64,000 nucleotides of DNA from contig NC_012489.1 in NCBI RefSeq assembly GCF_000010305.1, forward strand, positions 2,177,646 through 2,241,645, in the 5' to 3' direction. This stretch comes from Gemmatimonas aurantiaca T-27. Its GTDB lineage: Bacteria > Gemmatimonadota > Gemmatimonadetes > Gemmatimonadales > Gemmatimonadaceae. How positions within the stretch are numbered: the first letter of the stretch is position 1; every line of letters begins with the position of its first letter. Both the position numbers and the translations under genes were made by a program. This document shows, one piece after another, positions 35,947 to 47,577 of the stretch. The notes beneath the pieces were generated by a model. The model had not been told where the DNA came from and ran no database searches. It saw nothing but the letters and a program-made list of their open reading frames with translations.

Positions 35947-35975
35947 ATCCTAGGGGATCCAAGGCCTTGGGTCAA
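35947..35975 (-). promoter_or_regulatory. Promoter of rpsU-yqeY
   Basis: TTGACC (35975-35970) and TAGGAT (35952-35947) are separated by 17 nt. The -35 box contains the TGA stop of the upstream HIT gene. It shares the CCTAGGwTAC pattern with the infC promoter. Expected start of transcription is near 35940. Confidence 0.72.
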
Positions 35976-36316
35976 CCCGGCGGCCAATGCATCTGCCGAC
36001 CGCCAAGCACATGGAAATGCAGGTGTTGCACCGTCTGCCCGCCGTCGCCGCCGATATTGGTGACGACCCGGTATCCGGCTTCCGCCAGCCCTTCCGCACG
36101 GGCCACCTCGGCGGCCAGCGACAGGACCGCGCCAAGCTCAGCCGTGTTGTCGGCCGAGGCCAAAGAATCCACGTGCCGCACCGGGATCACCAACAGGTGA
36201 GACGGCGCCTGCGGGTGCAGGTCACGGAATGCCAGGGCATGCTCGTTCCGCGCGACCACCGTGGCGGGGATCTCCCCAGCCACGATGCGGCAGAAGATGC
36301 AGTTCGCGTCACTCAT
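35972..36316 (-). CDS. HIT-family nucleotide hydrolase (HinT-like)
   Basis: The start is ATG 36316 ([15 protein letters not shown]), overlapping the rsmE stop by 8 nt, giving 114 residues. The zinc-binding Cys pair CIFC and the histidine triad [10 protein letters not shown] are intact, as in HinT purine nucleoside phosphoramidases. The longer in-frame extension is just rsmE read in another frame. Its role is probably hydrolysis of AMP-linked phosphoramidates, known from the family. Confidence 0.93.
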   Translation of the reverse strand: MSDANCIFCRIVAGEIPATVVARNEHALAFRDLHPQAPSHLLVIPVRHVDSLASADNTAELGAVLSLAAEVARAEGLAEAGYRVVTNIGGDGGQTVQHLHFHVLGGRQMHWPPG

Positions 36317-37079
36317 CGGATGCCTCACTCCCCCGCCCCAGGGCGGTTCGGGCGATCGCCAGTGCGGCAACCGCAGCCGTTTCAAATCGCAGGATGGTCG
36401 GTCCCAGCGATCGCCGCTGGAATCCCGCCTGCTCCAGGTCTGCTATCTCATCGGCCTCGAGGCCACCTTCCGGCCCGACGGCGATCACCACCGGAGCGGT
36501 CAATGGTGCCCCCAACGCGCCGGTGAGTGGCTCGCCGTCGGGATCGAGCACAATCCGACGGCCGGCAGGCGCCGCCAGCACGGCCCGCTCGAGATTGGCC
36601 TCCGGAAAGGGCTGCGGAAGCCATGCCCCCTCCGACTGGGCCAATGCCCCCTCCATACGGGCGCGCACCTTGGCCTGGAAATTCACGCCCTCTCCCCGCG
36701 GAGAGACGCTGCGTGAACGCCGCCACAACACCGGCCGCCAACTCGTGGCGCCCAACTCGGCGGCTTTCTCGGCGAGCCACAGCATGCGGTCCCGGTCGGC
36801 CACCGGTACCAGCAGATGCACGGCGGGAAGCGGCGAGACCGAGACCGCTTCCGTGATCTCGACATGGGCCTGCGTCTTGGAGAGGCGCACCAGTTGGCCT
36901 GCACCGATACTGCCCTGGCCGTTGCGCACACCGATCATGGCGCCGGCTTCGAGACGCAGCACACGAATGTGCCGTACCGCGCCCTCGTCGAGTGCCAATG
37001 TGGCCCCCACGGCAATGGCATCCGCCACCACGAATTGGGGGCGCCCGGCTGCTACGCCCGCGCGATCGACACCGACCAC
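36309..37079 (-). CDS. rsmE: 16S rRNA U1498 N3-methyltransferase RsmE
   Basis: RsmE methylates uridine 1498 of 16S rRNA. The 256-residue protein has an N-terminal PUA-like domain (ALDEGAVRHIRVLRLEAGAMI) and a SPOUT (trefoil-knot) methyltransferase with DRDRMLWLAEKAAELGA, VIAVGPEGGLEADEI and the C-terminal LGPTILRFETAAVAAL. It overlaps the prmA 3' end by 28 nt, an unusually long overlap, so a start a few codons later is possible. prmA-rsmE is a common pair. Confidence 0.95.
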   Translation of the reverse strand: MVGVDRAGVAAGRPQFVVADAIAVGATLALDEGAVRHIRVLRLEAGAMIGVRNGQGSIGAGQLVRLSKTQAHVEITEAVSVSPLPAVHLLVPVADRDRMLWLAEKAAELGATSWRPVLWRRSRSVSPRGEGVNFQAKVRARMEGALAQSEGAWLPQPFPEANLERAVLAAPAGRRIVLDPDGEPLTGALGAPLTAPVVIAVGPEGGLEADEIADLEQAGFQRRSLGPTILRFETAAVAALAIARTALGRGSEASDE

Positions 37080-37900
37080 CAGATGTCCTCCGCGTCTTCT
37101 TCCAGGATGGTCCAGCCGTGCGCGGTCAACACTTCCACCATCATGCTGCGCTCTTCGTACAGAATTCCGCTCAGGATGGCCGAGCCGTCTTCGGACAATG
37201 CCATGCCGATGACCGGCAGCAATTCGGTCAGCACCGACGAAATGATGTTGGCGAGCACCAGATGCACTGGTGCCACGAGGGGCAGCAAGGAGCCGGCGTC
37301 CCCTTCGAACACATGCACCCGATCGGCCACACCGTTCCGCTCCACGTTGGCTTCGGCATCGGGAATGGCCTCACCATCGAGCTCAATGGCGTAGACGCGC
37401 GCAGCACCCAGTTTGGCGGCGGCGATGGCCAGCACGGCACTGCCCGCGCCGAGGTCGGCCACCGTACTGCCCGACCGCAGGCGACGCGGCATGAGCCGCA
37501 CCACGCCCCGTGTCGTGGCGTGTTCGCCGGTGCCGAAGGCCATGCCCGGTTCGATGATGATCGTACGAGCCGGGTCTTGTCCTTCCGCCAGCCAAGGCGG
37601 GGTCACCATCAGATCGCCCAACTGATGCGACCCGATGCGCGACTTCCAGGCTTCGCTCCAGTCGATATCGGGCACCGGTGCAGTCTCGATGACGGCAAGG
37701 TCGTCGGCCTCGGTGATGGCCCGATGCACCGCTTCGAGATCCGTGCCCGGCGGAAAGTGCGTGACGAGCGCCGAGAGGTCTTCATGCACACCCTGCGCGC
37801 CGACGGCGAACAGCGCGGTCATGCAGGCCTCGCGAGCGCCCACCGAGTGCTGGTCCGGCGTGACGCGCACACTGATCCAACGCGCTTCAGACTCAGGCAC
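37052..37900 (-). CDS. prmA: Ribosomal protein L11 methyltransferase
   Basis: PrmA trimethylates lysines and the N-terminus of ribosomal protein L11. The 282-residue protein has a variable N-terminal substrate-binding part, the connecting segment [19 protein letters not shown], the SAM motif [20 protein letters not shown] and the catalytic LANIISSVL. It overlaps dnaJ by 8 nt, the widespread dnaJ-prmA-rsmE order. Confidence 0.96.
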   Translation of the reverse strand: MPESEARWISVRVTPDQHSVGAREACMTALFAVGAQGVHEDLSALVTHFPPGTDLEAVHRAITEADDLAVIETAPVPDIDWSEAWKSRIGSHQLGDLMVTPPWLAEGQDPARTIIIEPGMAFGTGEHATTRGVVRLMPRRLRSGSTVADLGAGSAVLAIAAAKLGAARVYAIELDGEAIPDAEANVERNGVADRVHVFEGDAGSLLPLVAPVHLVLANIISSVLTELLPVIGMALSEDGSAILSGILYEERSMMVEVLTAHGWTILEEDAEDIWWSVSIARA

Positions 37901-39026
37901 GCAGCGCTTCCTTCATCTTCGACCAGAAGCCTTTCTCGCGTTGTGGCGGCGCCTGCCCTTGCAATGACGACAACCGTTCGATCGTGGACTTTTCGTCGCC
38001 GTCCACCGATTGCGGTGTCCAGAGCTGCACCTTCACATGCAGGTCACCCGTCCCGGAAGCATTGACCCGCGGCAAGCCACGACCACGCAGATGAAACACC
38101 GTGCCGCTCTGGGTGCCCGAGGGCACGCGCAGCGACAGATCGCCCGTCACGCCCGGCACACGGATATCCGCACCGAACACCAACTGCGGGTAGGTCACCA
38201 GCGCTTCGCAGAACAGGTCCTCACCGTCGCGATCGAAACGATCGTCGTCTTCCACTTCGAAGACCGCCAGCACATCGCCTCGGGTGCCGCCGCGCGGCCC
38301 CACGTTGCCAACGCCGCGCAACGTCATGTACTGCCCGGTGGCCACGCCTGCAGGGATCTGGATCTTGAGCGTGCGCTCGGCGCGCACCCGCCCCTCGCCA
38401 CGACACTTCTTGCACGGGGCCGCCACCACCACGCCTTCACCGGCACAGGTCGGACACGGAGCCACCGAGACGAACTGGCCAAAGAACGAGCGCTGCGCCC
38501 GACGTACTTCGCCAGCGCCACCACATGTGCCGCAGGCCTGAGGCTTGGTGCCCGGTTCGGCGCCGGAGCCTTCGCACTTGTCGCACGAGTCCAGCACCTT
38601 CATCACGACCGTCTTCTCGACGCCCGTCGCGACTTCGGTGAGCGTCAGTGCGAGCGGCACCTTGATATCGGCGCCCGTGCGCGGGCCCGATCGACGACCG
38701 CCGCCAGCGGCACCGCCGAACAAGTCACCGAACCCGCCGAAATCGCGCATGAAGATGTTGAGCGCTTCCGACAGATCGACATGTTCATACGCCGACTGCG
38801 ACCCACCGCGCAGGCCCGCTTCGCCATACCGATCGAATGCCGCACGTTTCTGCGGATCCCGCAGCACATCGTACGCCTCGGTGATCTCCTTGAACTTCTC
38901 TTCGGCCTCCTTGGCGCCCCCGTTGCGGTCGGGGTGCCACTGCATCGCCAGTCGGCGATAGGCCTTCTTGATATCGTCGTCAGAGGCGTCGCGCGGTACA
39001 CCAAGTACCGCGTAAAAATCTGCCAT
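37893..39026 (-). CDS. dnaJ: Chaperone DnaJ
   Basis: DnaJ delivers unfolded proteins to DnaK and stimulates its ATPase. The 377-residue type I protein has the J domain with the HPD tripeptide ([10 protein letters not shown] near 31), a Gly-rich linker, and four zinc repeats: [24 protein letters not shown] and CKKCRGEG. The C-terminal substrate domains follow. It follows hrcA by 129 nt; grpE and dnaK are not in the window. A GGGAG/CTCCC hairpin lies in the hrcA-dnaJ gap but no CIRCE is seen. Confidence 0.97.
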   Translation of the reverse strand: MADFYAVLGVPRDASDDDIKKAYRRLAMQWHPDRNGGAKEAEEKFKEITEAYDVLRDPQKRAAFDRYGEAGLRGGSQSAYEHVDLSEALNIFMRDFGGFGDLFGGAAGGGRRSGPRTGADIKVPLALTLTEVATGVEKTVVMKVLDSCDKCEGSGAEPGTKPQACGTCGGAGEVRRAQRSFFGQFVSVAPCPTCAGEGVVVAAPCKKCRGEGRVRAERTLKIQIPAGVATGQYMTLRGVGNVGPRGGTRGDVLAVFEVEDDDRFDRDGEDLFCEALVTYPQLVFGADIRVPGVTGDLSLRVPSGTQSGTVFHLRGRGLPRVNASGTGDLHVKVQLWTPQSVDGDEKSTIERLSSLQGQAPPQREKGFWSKMKEALRA

Positions 39027-39155
39027 GTGCGGAATCCCTGAGAAACACGAAATGCGCCGTCACAGAGGCCTACGACCATCGAGGCGTCCGCTGCGACATG
39101 CTCCAGCCCTGAAATATCGGCAATTTCTCCCCGTGGGAGGAGTGCCGGGCCGACC

Positions 39156-40199
39156 TTAGCAGAGCAGATCGGAGACCAGTCGGGAGGTGTGCTCCACCAG
39201 GGAGATCACCTTTTCGTAGGGCATGCGGGTGGGGCCGATGACCCCGATCACCCCGCTGAGCGACCCGGCCTGGTAGCCGGCCGTGACCACCGTGAAGGGT
39301 TCGAGCTTGGGATCCCCATGCTCGTTGCCGATGGTGATGGACAGGCCCTGACCGCCCGGTCGCTCCTCGAGCAACGTCGCGATGCGCTGACGGGTTTCGG
39401 TGAGCTCGATGAGCTGGCGCATCCGCTCGCCGGTGGCAAACTCCGGTTGATCCGCCAGCAGCGAGGCCTGCCCGAGCACCACCGGCTCGATCGGCGCCGC
39501 GGCTCGGCCGAACACCTGATCGCCTTCCTGCAGGAAGATGTTGAGCAGCTCCGCGGTCTCGGGCGTGGTTTGCACATCGCGCAACCTGGAGGCCAGCGAC
39601 GTGCGCACCTGCGCCAAGGTGAGACCGGCCAGGCGTTCGTTCAGCACGATGGTGACCCCGATCAGGGCTTCATCGGCGATGACACCGGGTACCTCGACAA
39701 AGATCGTGCGTACGGCACCGCCGGTGAGGCTCAATACCATCAGCAGGCGATCCGACGACACCCGCACCAACTCGAGCTGACGCAGGGCCGCGCGCTCGAG
39801 ACGAGGCCCGAGCGCGACACCCAATTCCTGCGTGAGAATGCCGAGCGATTGGGCGGCGCGACGGAGAATGGTTTCGATGGCCGACCCGCCGGCACTGATC
39901 TCCGCTTCAAGCTGCCGCTGCTCGGGCGCCGTCAGGGGGTCGATACGCATCAGCGAATCGACGTAGGTGCGATACGCCTTGTCGGTGGGAATACGCCCGG
40001 CCGACGTGTGCGGATGAAAGAGAAACCCCTTGTCTTCGAGGTCACTCATCGTGTTGCGAATGGTCGCGGGCGAAATCCCCAGCCCGAACTGCCGCGACAG
40101 CGTGCGCGATCCAGCCGGCTCCGCACTCGCGACGTAGCTCTGAATCACCGCCTCGAGGACCCGTCGCTCGCGTTCCGAAAGTTCCGCACCATGCGCCAT
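39156..40199 (-). CDS. hrcA: Heat-inducible repressor HrcA
   Basis: HrcA represses chaperone operons by binding CIRCE elements. The 347-residue protein has the N-terminal winged helix (LEAVIQSYVASAEPAGSRTL, GISPATIRNTMSDLEDKGFL, HTSAGRIPTDKAYR), a GAF-like middle and the conserved C-terminal GVIGVIGPTRMPYEKVISLV. It lies 10 nt after hemW, so hrcA itself appears to lack a private promoter with CIRCE here. Confidence 0.97.
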   Translation of the reverse strand: MAHGAELSERERRVLEAVIQSYVASAEPAGSRTLSRQFGLGISPATIRNTMSDLEDKGFLFHPHTSAGRIPTDKAYRTYVDSLMRIDPLTAPEQRQLEAEISAGGSAIETILRRAAQSLGILTQELGVALGPRLERAALRQLELVRVSSDRLLMVLSLTGGAVRTIFVEVPGVIADEALIGVTIVLNERLAGLTLAQVRTSLASRLRDVQTTPETAELLNIFLQEGDQVFGRAAAPIEPVVLGQASLLADQPEFATGERMRQLIELTETRQRIATLLEERPGGQGLSITIGNEHGDPKLEPFTVVTAGYQAGSLSGVIGVIGPTRMPYEKVISLVEHTSRLVSDLLC

Positions 40200-40209
40200 G
40201 AGGAGAAGC

Positions 40210-41408
40210 CTACGAAGTGCCGCGAAACGCTGTCAAGTCGGCGGCCAGCGCATCGAGGCGCAGCCAACCCATCGGCGTACACGTGAGTCGTTGCGCGGCC
40301 TGCGCATAGGGTGCGTTCCCATCACCAACGTGTGGTGACGGATGGCTCGTCGCTTCCACGGACTGGATGGTGGCCCATCCCGCATCGATCCAGCGGGCAA
40401 CATGCATGGTTTCGGCCACCGAGAGGGGAAGTCCATCGACAGTACGCAATCCGAGATACACCGATTCGGCGATGCGGTTCTCGTCGGTGAGGACTTCCGC
40501 GCCAGCGACCGGATCCCGTCCCTCGGTGACCTGCCGAAGCCACGCGGCATACGCGGGCTCGTTCCAGCGGCGTTGTGTCCCATCAAAACCATGCGCGGAC
40601 GGACCGAGGCCGAGATAGGGCACGCCGCGCCAGTAGGCGCTGTTGTGCCGTGCACGGCGTCCGGGACGAGCGTAGTTGGACACTTCGTAGTGTTCGTACC
40701 CGGCGGCACCGAGCCGATGGTGCGCCTCGAGGAACTCCCGTTCGTAGCGTTCTTCTTCGGCCTCGGCCACCGCCCCGCGCGCATTCCAGCGCCCGAGCGG
40801 CGTATGCGGCTCCACTGTCAATCCGTACAGCGAGACATGATCGGCACCGAGCGCGATGGCCTGCTCGAGGTCGTCGGTCCAGGAACGGTGCACCCCATCG
40901 GGGGTGGCGAAGATCAGATCGATGGAGTGATCCACGATCCCGCCGTCGCGGGCGGCACCCACCGCACGTTTGGCGGCGTCGGCGTCATGGACTCGATGCA
41001 TCCAGCGCAACACGTCATCATGAAAGCTCTGCACTCCGATGCTGAGTCGATTGATGCCCGCGATACGCCAGGCACGCACGCTGTCCACCGAAATGTCCTC
41101 GGGATTGGCTTCCAGCGTCACTTCGGCGCTTTCGTCCCACAAAAAATGCTCCCGCATCAGTGCGAGCAGGGCGCACACGCCATCGACACCAAGGCGGGAC
41201 GGCGTGCCGCCACCGAAGTACAACGTGCGCAGCACCGGCTTCCCTGCTGGCCGTTGGAGCGCGAGTTCCGCGCGAATGCCGTTCACATACTCCTGCCACG
41301 GCACTTCGCGCCGGACGGCGATGGAAAAATCGCAGTAGCTGCACCGGCGTGCACAAAACGGCACGTGCACATACACGTGTTCGTAGACGACCGATTGCCC
41401 GGGAAGCG

Positions 41409-41412
<4 letters not shown>
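40210..41412 (-). CDS. hemW: Radical SAM heme chaperone HemW
   Basis: HemW is a radical-SAM protein that binds heme for transfer to acceptor proteins; older annotations call it coproporphyrinogen III oxidase. The iron-sulfur motif is CARRCSYCDF near 21-30, followed by YFGGGTPS and SIGVQSFHDDVLRWMHR. RHNSAYWRG matches the HNxxYW motif of HemW. The 400-residue length is typical. Its ATG overlaps the dprA stop by 4 nt and hrcA follows, the widespread hemW-hrcA-dnaJ order. Confidence 0.94.
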
Positions 41413-43536
<2,124 letters not shown>

Positions 43537-44178
43537 CTACTTGCCCTGTACCCGGGCCCACAGGCCGTGGTAGCGGCGGACATCGTCGGGCGCGAGAAAC
43601 GGTCCGACGACATCCAGCGTGGCGGTGACCACATCGGCCGAAGCGCCCGCGTGCAGCGCGCCATGCAGATGCGAATGCAACTGACGATCCTGACGAGCGA
43701 TGGCACACGATGCCACGATACACAGCTCCCGACGGGCCAAATCGAGGGGCGCCCGTGACAGCACTTTGCCATACCCTTCTTCGATCATCCACTGATCGAG
43801 TGCGGGGTGCAGCTCCCGGATGTTGACGCGCAACTGCTCGTAGAAGCGACCATACACCGTAGCACAGGTCACCTCCCCCTTCGCCAATCGTTCCGCCGCC
43901 GTGTCGATGGCATGCGTATCGATCGTGGGCGCTACCCGACCGGAGATGCGACGCCACTCACGCGCACCGTTCAGTGCGCGCGGAAAACCGGCGAACAGAT
44001 ACGTCTGCAGGATGACCTCGTCGACCCACGACGCACGAATCTGCTGATGCGCCCGCGTCAGCGCGACGCGGGTCTCCGACTCCGACCCTCCGGCGAGCAT
44101 GGCAGCGAGGTACACCAGCGCCGCCGTCTCGTCATCGAGTGTCGTCAACGTAACGTCGGAAGGGACCATCGTTGTCAT
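43537..44178 (-). CDS. Carboxymuconolactone decarboxylase / AhpD-like protein
   Basis: I start at ATG 44178 (213 residues); a GTG 33 nt upstream is possible. The all-helical CMD-like pattern is visible twice, once near LVYLAAMLAGGSES and again at LARRELCIVASCAIARQDRQLHSHLHGALHAGASAD (positions ~150-185). The usual AhpD CxxC is absent; a CIVASC spacing (CxxxxC) occurs instead. An oxidoreductase or decarboxylase role is only a family guess. Its neighbours give no pathway. Confidence 0.75.
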   Translation of the reverse strand: MTTMVPSDVTLTTLDDETAALVYLAAMLAGGSESETRVALTRAHQQIRASWVDEVILQTYLFAGFPRALNGAREWRRISGRVAPTIDTHAIDTAAERLAKGEVTCATVYGRFYEQLRVNIRELHPALDQWMIEEGYGKVLSRAPLDLARRELCIVASCAIARQDRQLHSHLHGALHAGASADVVTATLDVVGPFLAPDDVRRYHGLWARVQGK

Positions 44179-44242
44179 CGAATGCATGCACTCATAATGA
44201 AAATCGTGCACGCGGTGACGCCGGAGCGCGTCACCACGCGAT

Positions 44243-45358
44243 TCACGAGAAACGCTGGCCCACCGGGACGCCGCTCACCGTGACCGCGCCCACCTGCTCG
44301 CCACGCGTGTTTCGCACAGGGCGCTGCAGAAAATCGGCCAGAGGGCTCGGCAACGTTCGCGGCAACGCGTCATACGCATCGAGCAGCGCCAGCACGGCCG
44401 GAAACTGCGCCCGCGGCGCCCCGTCTTCGACCTTGAGCGCAAATCCGATCCGACGATCGACGATGGCGAAGGTATGCACCCCTTCCGCGCCGATCTTGCA
44501 GATCACGTTGCCGCGGCACGCCTCCATCAACAGGGTGTCGAAGCGATCGGTGCCACCGACCAGGAACGGCTGCTCTGTCATCGCCGTCACCACACGCCGG
44601 CTTACGTCGTCGCCCACATGAGCCGCCTCGGCCAGACGCGCATACGCCAGCGCCATGTTGGCGAGTGGCAGCGCAAACACCGAGACGCCACACCCGTCGA
44701 CACTGACGCCGAGGGCCTGCTCCGGGACGCCGGTCCATTCTGCCACGGCCTGACGGCAATCCCGCTGCACCGGATGATCTGCCCGTTCGTAGCCCGCGGT
44801 GGCGAGGCCACTTTGCCGCGCGCGTGCCAACATCGCCGCGTGTTTCCCGGAGCAGTTGTTGTGCAGACGGGACGGTCGCTGACCGGCGTCGCGCAGCAGG
44901 CGTCCCCCGCGTGCGGCCAAGGGATCATGGGGGCCGCAGGCGAGATCTCCTTCCTCCAGCCCCAACTGTTCCAGCATGCGAGCAGCGACCGCCACGTGCT
45001 CCGGTTCTCCACCATGGGAGGCACAGGCCAGCGCCAGCTCGTCCACTCCCCATTGCAGGGCGTCCAACCCACCACTGCGCAGGAGGGGCATGACCTGAAA
45101 GGGCTTGGCGCAGGAGCGCCACCAGGTCGAGAGCTGCGGGTCGCGGGCAGAGTCGAGCAACGCACCGTCGGCACTGACCACGGCCGCGTGAACCCGATGG
45201 GTGGACTCCACGAGATCGCCGCGGGTGACGGCCACATCGAGTGCGGCGCCGCCGCGCAGCCTCGCCCCCAAGGGCCGGCCGGCTGCTGTCACTCCGCCTG
45301 GGGCGGGCTCAATTCGCGAATCAGCGTTCGCGCGGGTCAGGACTTCAGGGATCCACAC
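44243..45358 (-). CDS. Asparaginase, Rhizobium etli ReAV (class 3) type
   Basis: This 371-residue protein (GTG start) matches the Asparaginase_II family rather than the E. coli type. Family hallmarks can be read directly: the catalytic SxxK in RSCAKPFQVMP (about 81-91), the zinc-ligand segment NNCSGKHAAML with Cys and Lys (near 170), a second metal Cys in DGCGVSVFA, and GGTDRFDTLLMEA. It should hydrolyse L-asparagine to aspartate and ammonia in the cytoplasm; no signal peptide is present. The first ~35 residues are variable and the true start may be later. Confidence 0.9.
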   Translation of the reverse strand: MWIPEVLTRANADSRIEPAPGGVTAAGRPLGARLRGGAALDVAVTRGDLVESTHRVHAAVVSADGALLDSARDPQLSTWWRSCAKPFQVMPLLRSGGLDALQWGVDELALACASHGGEPEHVAVAARMLEQLGLEEGDLACGPHDPLAARGGRLLRDAGQRPSRLHNNCSGKHAAMLARARQSGLATAGYERADHPVQRDCRQAVAEWTGVPEQALGVSVDGCGVSVFALPLANMALAYARLAEAAHVGDDVSRRVVTAMTEQPFLVGGTDRFDTLLMEACRGNVICKIGAEGVHTFAIVDRRIGFALKVEDGAPRAQFPAVLALLDAYDALPRTLPSPLADFLQRPVRNTRGEQVGAVTVSGVPVGQRFS

Positions 45359-45442
45359 CGCAGAAAGGTAAACCGGTCAGCAGTCCCCTCCTACGCAGAT
45401 CGCGATTCCGGCCCGAAGGCGAACCGTCGCCCTCGATTCCGC

Positions 45443-46405
45443 TCAGCGCCGGGCCGCCAGAATGGCGCCGGTGAGGACGAGAATGCCTCCCACGATGGTG
45501 GCCGGTCCGGGCACTTCGGCAATGCCGGGCAGCAGGGCTGCCAACAGTGTCGCGCCCACGGGCTCGCCCAGCACCGTGAGGTTGACCACGAATGCCGGCA
45601 GGTGCGCCAGCGCCCAGTTCATCCCCGTGTGCCCCAGCAGCATCGGACCCAGCGCCAGCCCGGCGAAGATGGCCAGCTCACGTGGAGGCTGGGGCGTGAG
45701 CGGCGCCTGCGTGACAAGGCACAGGATCAGACAGGCCACAAAGGCCGCGCCGTAGACCAGGCCGACGTAGGGCCACAAGGCCAGATGCTGCCGCAGTCTT
45801 CGTCCGATCAGGTAATAGCCCGCTGCGGTGACTGCGCCCAGCAGCGCCAGGCCATCACCCAGCAGGGCCCGTGATCCTTCGCCGGACCCAAGCAATGCGG
45901 GGCCGATCGCACGCAGGCCTCCGGGCACGTCGGCCAGCCCCACGATCAAGGCACCAATCACCGCCACCACGATCCAGAACCATTGCCGCCTGGTGGCGGG
46001 TTCACGCAACCAGAAGCCCGAGATGGCGGCGATGATGACCGGTTGCAGGTTCACCAGGGCCACGGACGCCGCCACGCTGGTGTAGCGGAGTGAGGTGTTC
46101 CATGTCCAGAAGTGCAGGGCGAGCAGAACCCCTGCTCCACCAGCGAGCAACAGATCCGCGCGGGCCAGTGTGCGCCAGGCGCGCCATCCTCCGCCGATCA
46201 CCAAGGCGATCGCCACGATGATGAGGGAGAATCCCAAGCGCCAGGTCGCGATCACCAGCGGCGCCGCCTCTGACAGGCGAATCAGTGGTGCGGCGAACGA
46301 AATGCCGATGAGTGAGGCCGCGAGCACCAGGTACGGTGTGCGCGTCGTCGTGGACGGCGCGTGCGGCGATCGATTCGACACCGGTGATGCTGGGCCAGAC
46401 GGCAT
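45443..46405 (-). CDS. EamA/DMT-family transporter
   Basis: Starting at ATG 46405 with GGGAG 5 nt upstream, the 320-residue product has about ten hydrophobic segments arranged as two EamA repeats (for example YLVLAASLIGISFAAPLI, LLLAGGAGVLLALHFWTW, AAYYLIG-like segment in the middle, and TIVGGILVLTGAILAARR at the end). These proteins export or import small metabolites; the substrate cannot be guessed. A terminator-like hairpin lies immediately upstream of its ribosome binding site. Confidence 0.88.
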   Translation of the reverse strand: MPSGPASPVSNRSPHAPSTTTRTPYLVLAASLIGISFAAPLIRLSEAAPLVIATWRLGFSLIIVAIALVIGGGWRAWRTLARADLLLAGGAGVLLALHFWTWNTSLRYTSVAASVALVNLQPVIIAAISGFWLREPATRRQWFWIVVAVIGALIVGLADVPGGLRAIGPALLGSGEGSRALLGDGLALLGAVTAAGYYLIGRRLRQHLALWPYVGLVYGAAFVACLILCLVTQAPLTPQPPRELAIFAGLALGPMLLGHTGMNWALAHLPAFVVNLTVLGEPVGATLLAALLPGIAEVPGPATIVGGILVLTGAILAARR

Positions 46406-46418
46406 GGGACTCCCGGAA

Positions 46419-46457
46419 GAAACAAAGCGGACGCGCCGAAGGTAATCCCGCGTCCGC
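46419..46457 (-). terminator. Attenuator-like hairpin before the EamA gene
   Basis: GCGGACGCG (46457-46449) and CGCGTCCGC (46435-46427) form a perfect 9-bp stem with a 13-nt loop, followed on the minus strand by TTTGTTTC and then GGGAG and the ATG at 46405. The layout (stem, U-tract, TTCTTCC, GGGAG, start) closely resembles the infC leader. It could attenuate the EamA gene or stop antisense transcription from the divergent kinase region. Confidence 0.6.
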
Positions 46458-46480
46458 CCGAGTGTGTGTACTTTCCCGTG

Positions 46481-47482
46481 ATGTCTCCCACCATCGCGCG
46501 CGCGCGCCTGGAATCCCTGCTGTCGGCGGCACAACGGCAACATGTCGTCATCATCGGCGACGCCATGCTCGATGTCTATCTGCGTGGCGATGTCGATCGT
46601 ATCTCCCCCGAAGCGCCCGTGCCGGTGGTGCGGGTTCGCGACCGGAAGCTCGCGCTGGGGGGCGCCGCCAACGTGGCGCAGAACGTCGCGGCGCTGGGTG
46701 CCGGATGTGATCTCGTGGCGGTGATCGGCAATGACGGCCCTGGGGCCCTGTTGCGCGAGCGGCTGCAGGCCGGTGCCATGCAGGACCGTTCGCTGGTGAC
46801 GGTCGATCGGCCGACCACCACCAAGACCCGCGTCATGGCCCGGTCACAGCAGTTGGTGCGGTTCGACGAAGAAGACGACGCCGATCTGTCGGCCGACGAC
46901 GTGCGACGTGTCCTCGACGCCATTGAACGTGCGCTCCCGCATGCCACGGCACTGGTGTTCGAGGACTACAACAAGGGCGTGCTGGTGCCGGCGGTCATCG
47001 AGGGGGCCATTGCGATGGCGCGTACGCGCGGTCTGCCGATCGTGGTCGATCCCAAGTTCCGCAACTTCTTCACGTATCGCGGGGCGACGGTGTTCAAGCC
47101 GAATCGCCGTGAACTCGAAGGCGCCTTGGGCGCAGCGGTCGATCTCGAACATCCCGGGGCGCTGCCGGCAACCTTTGCACGGTTGGGCGTCGAGCACCTG
47201 CTCCTCACGCTGGGTGAGCGCGGCATGGCGTTGATCTCCGCCGACGGCGTGGTCCATCGTGTCCCCACCACCGCGCGTGAGGTGTACGATGTGGTGGGAG
47301 CCGGCGATACCGTCACCGCGTATCTGGCCACCATGCTGGCGGCCGGAGCCACGGCGCTCGAAGCGGCGATCGTGGCGAACTATGCGGCGGGTGTCGAAGT
47401 GGGCAAACTTGGCGCAGCGACCGTTTCGCCGGACGAGGTGCTCCAGGCCTTCGACCAACATCAGGCCATGGATGCGGCCTGA
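46481..47482 (+). CDS. rfaE1: D-glycero-beta-D-manno-heptose-7-phosphate kinase (HldE kinase domain)
   Basis: This PfkB-family kinase makes heptose 1,7-bisphosphate for the LPS inner core. The 333-residue product starts at ATG 46481. Motifs: VIIGDAMLDVYLRGDVDRISPEAP at the N-terminus (8-31), LGGAANVAQNVAALGA, TTKTRVMARSQQLVRFD, KFRNFFTYRGATVFKPNRRE and the catalytic VVGAGDTVTAYLA. The adenylyltransferase half found in fused HldE is missing, so that step must be encoded elsewhere, as in species with split rfaE1/rfaE2. It is plus-strand, facing the EamA gene. Confidence 0.93.
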   Translation: MSPTIARARLESLLSAAQRQHVVIIGDAMLDVYLRGDVDRISPEAPVPVVRVRDRKLALGGAANVAQNVAALGAGCDLVAVIGNDGPGALLRERLQAGAMQDRSLVTVDRPTTTKTRVMARSQQLVRFDEEDDADLSADDVRRVLDAIERALPHATALVFEDYNKGVLVPAVIEGAIAMARTRGLPIVVDPKFRNFFTYRGATVFKPNRRELEGALGAAVDLEHPGALPATFARLGVEHLLLTLGERGMALISADGVVHRVPTTAREVYDVVGAGDTVTAYLATMLAAGATALEAAIVANYAAGVEVGKLGAATVSPDEVLQAFDQHQAMDAA

Positions 47483-47577
47483 GGCAACTTGACGGCGATT
47501 GATGTAACTTGGTGGAGCCAGATGCAGGTTGCAGCACACCTGTGGCGCGATCCATTGACCGCCTCATGGGATTCGTC

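Noticed and set aside
39027-39155. CIRCE element between hrcA and dnaJ
   Set aside because: GGCACTC is present but the matching GAGTGC arm at 9-nt spacing is not; only a CTCCC/GGGAG hairpin remains.
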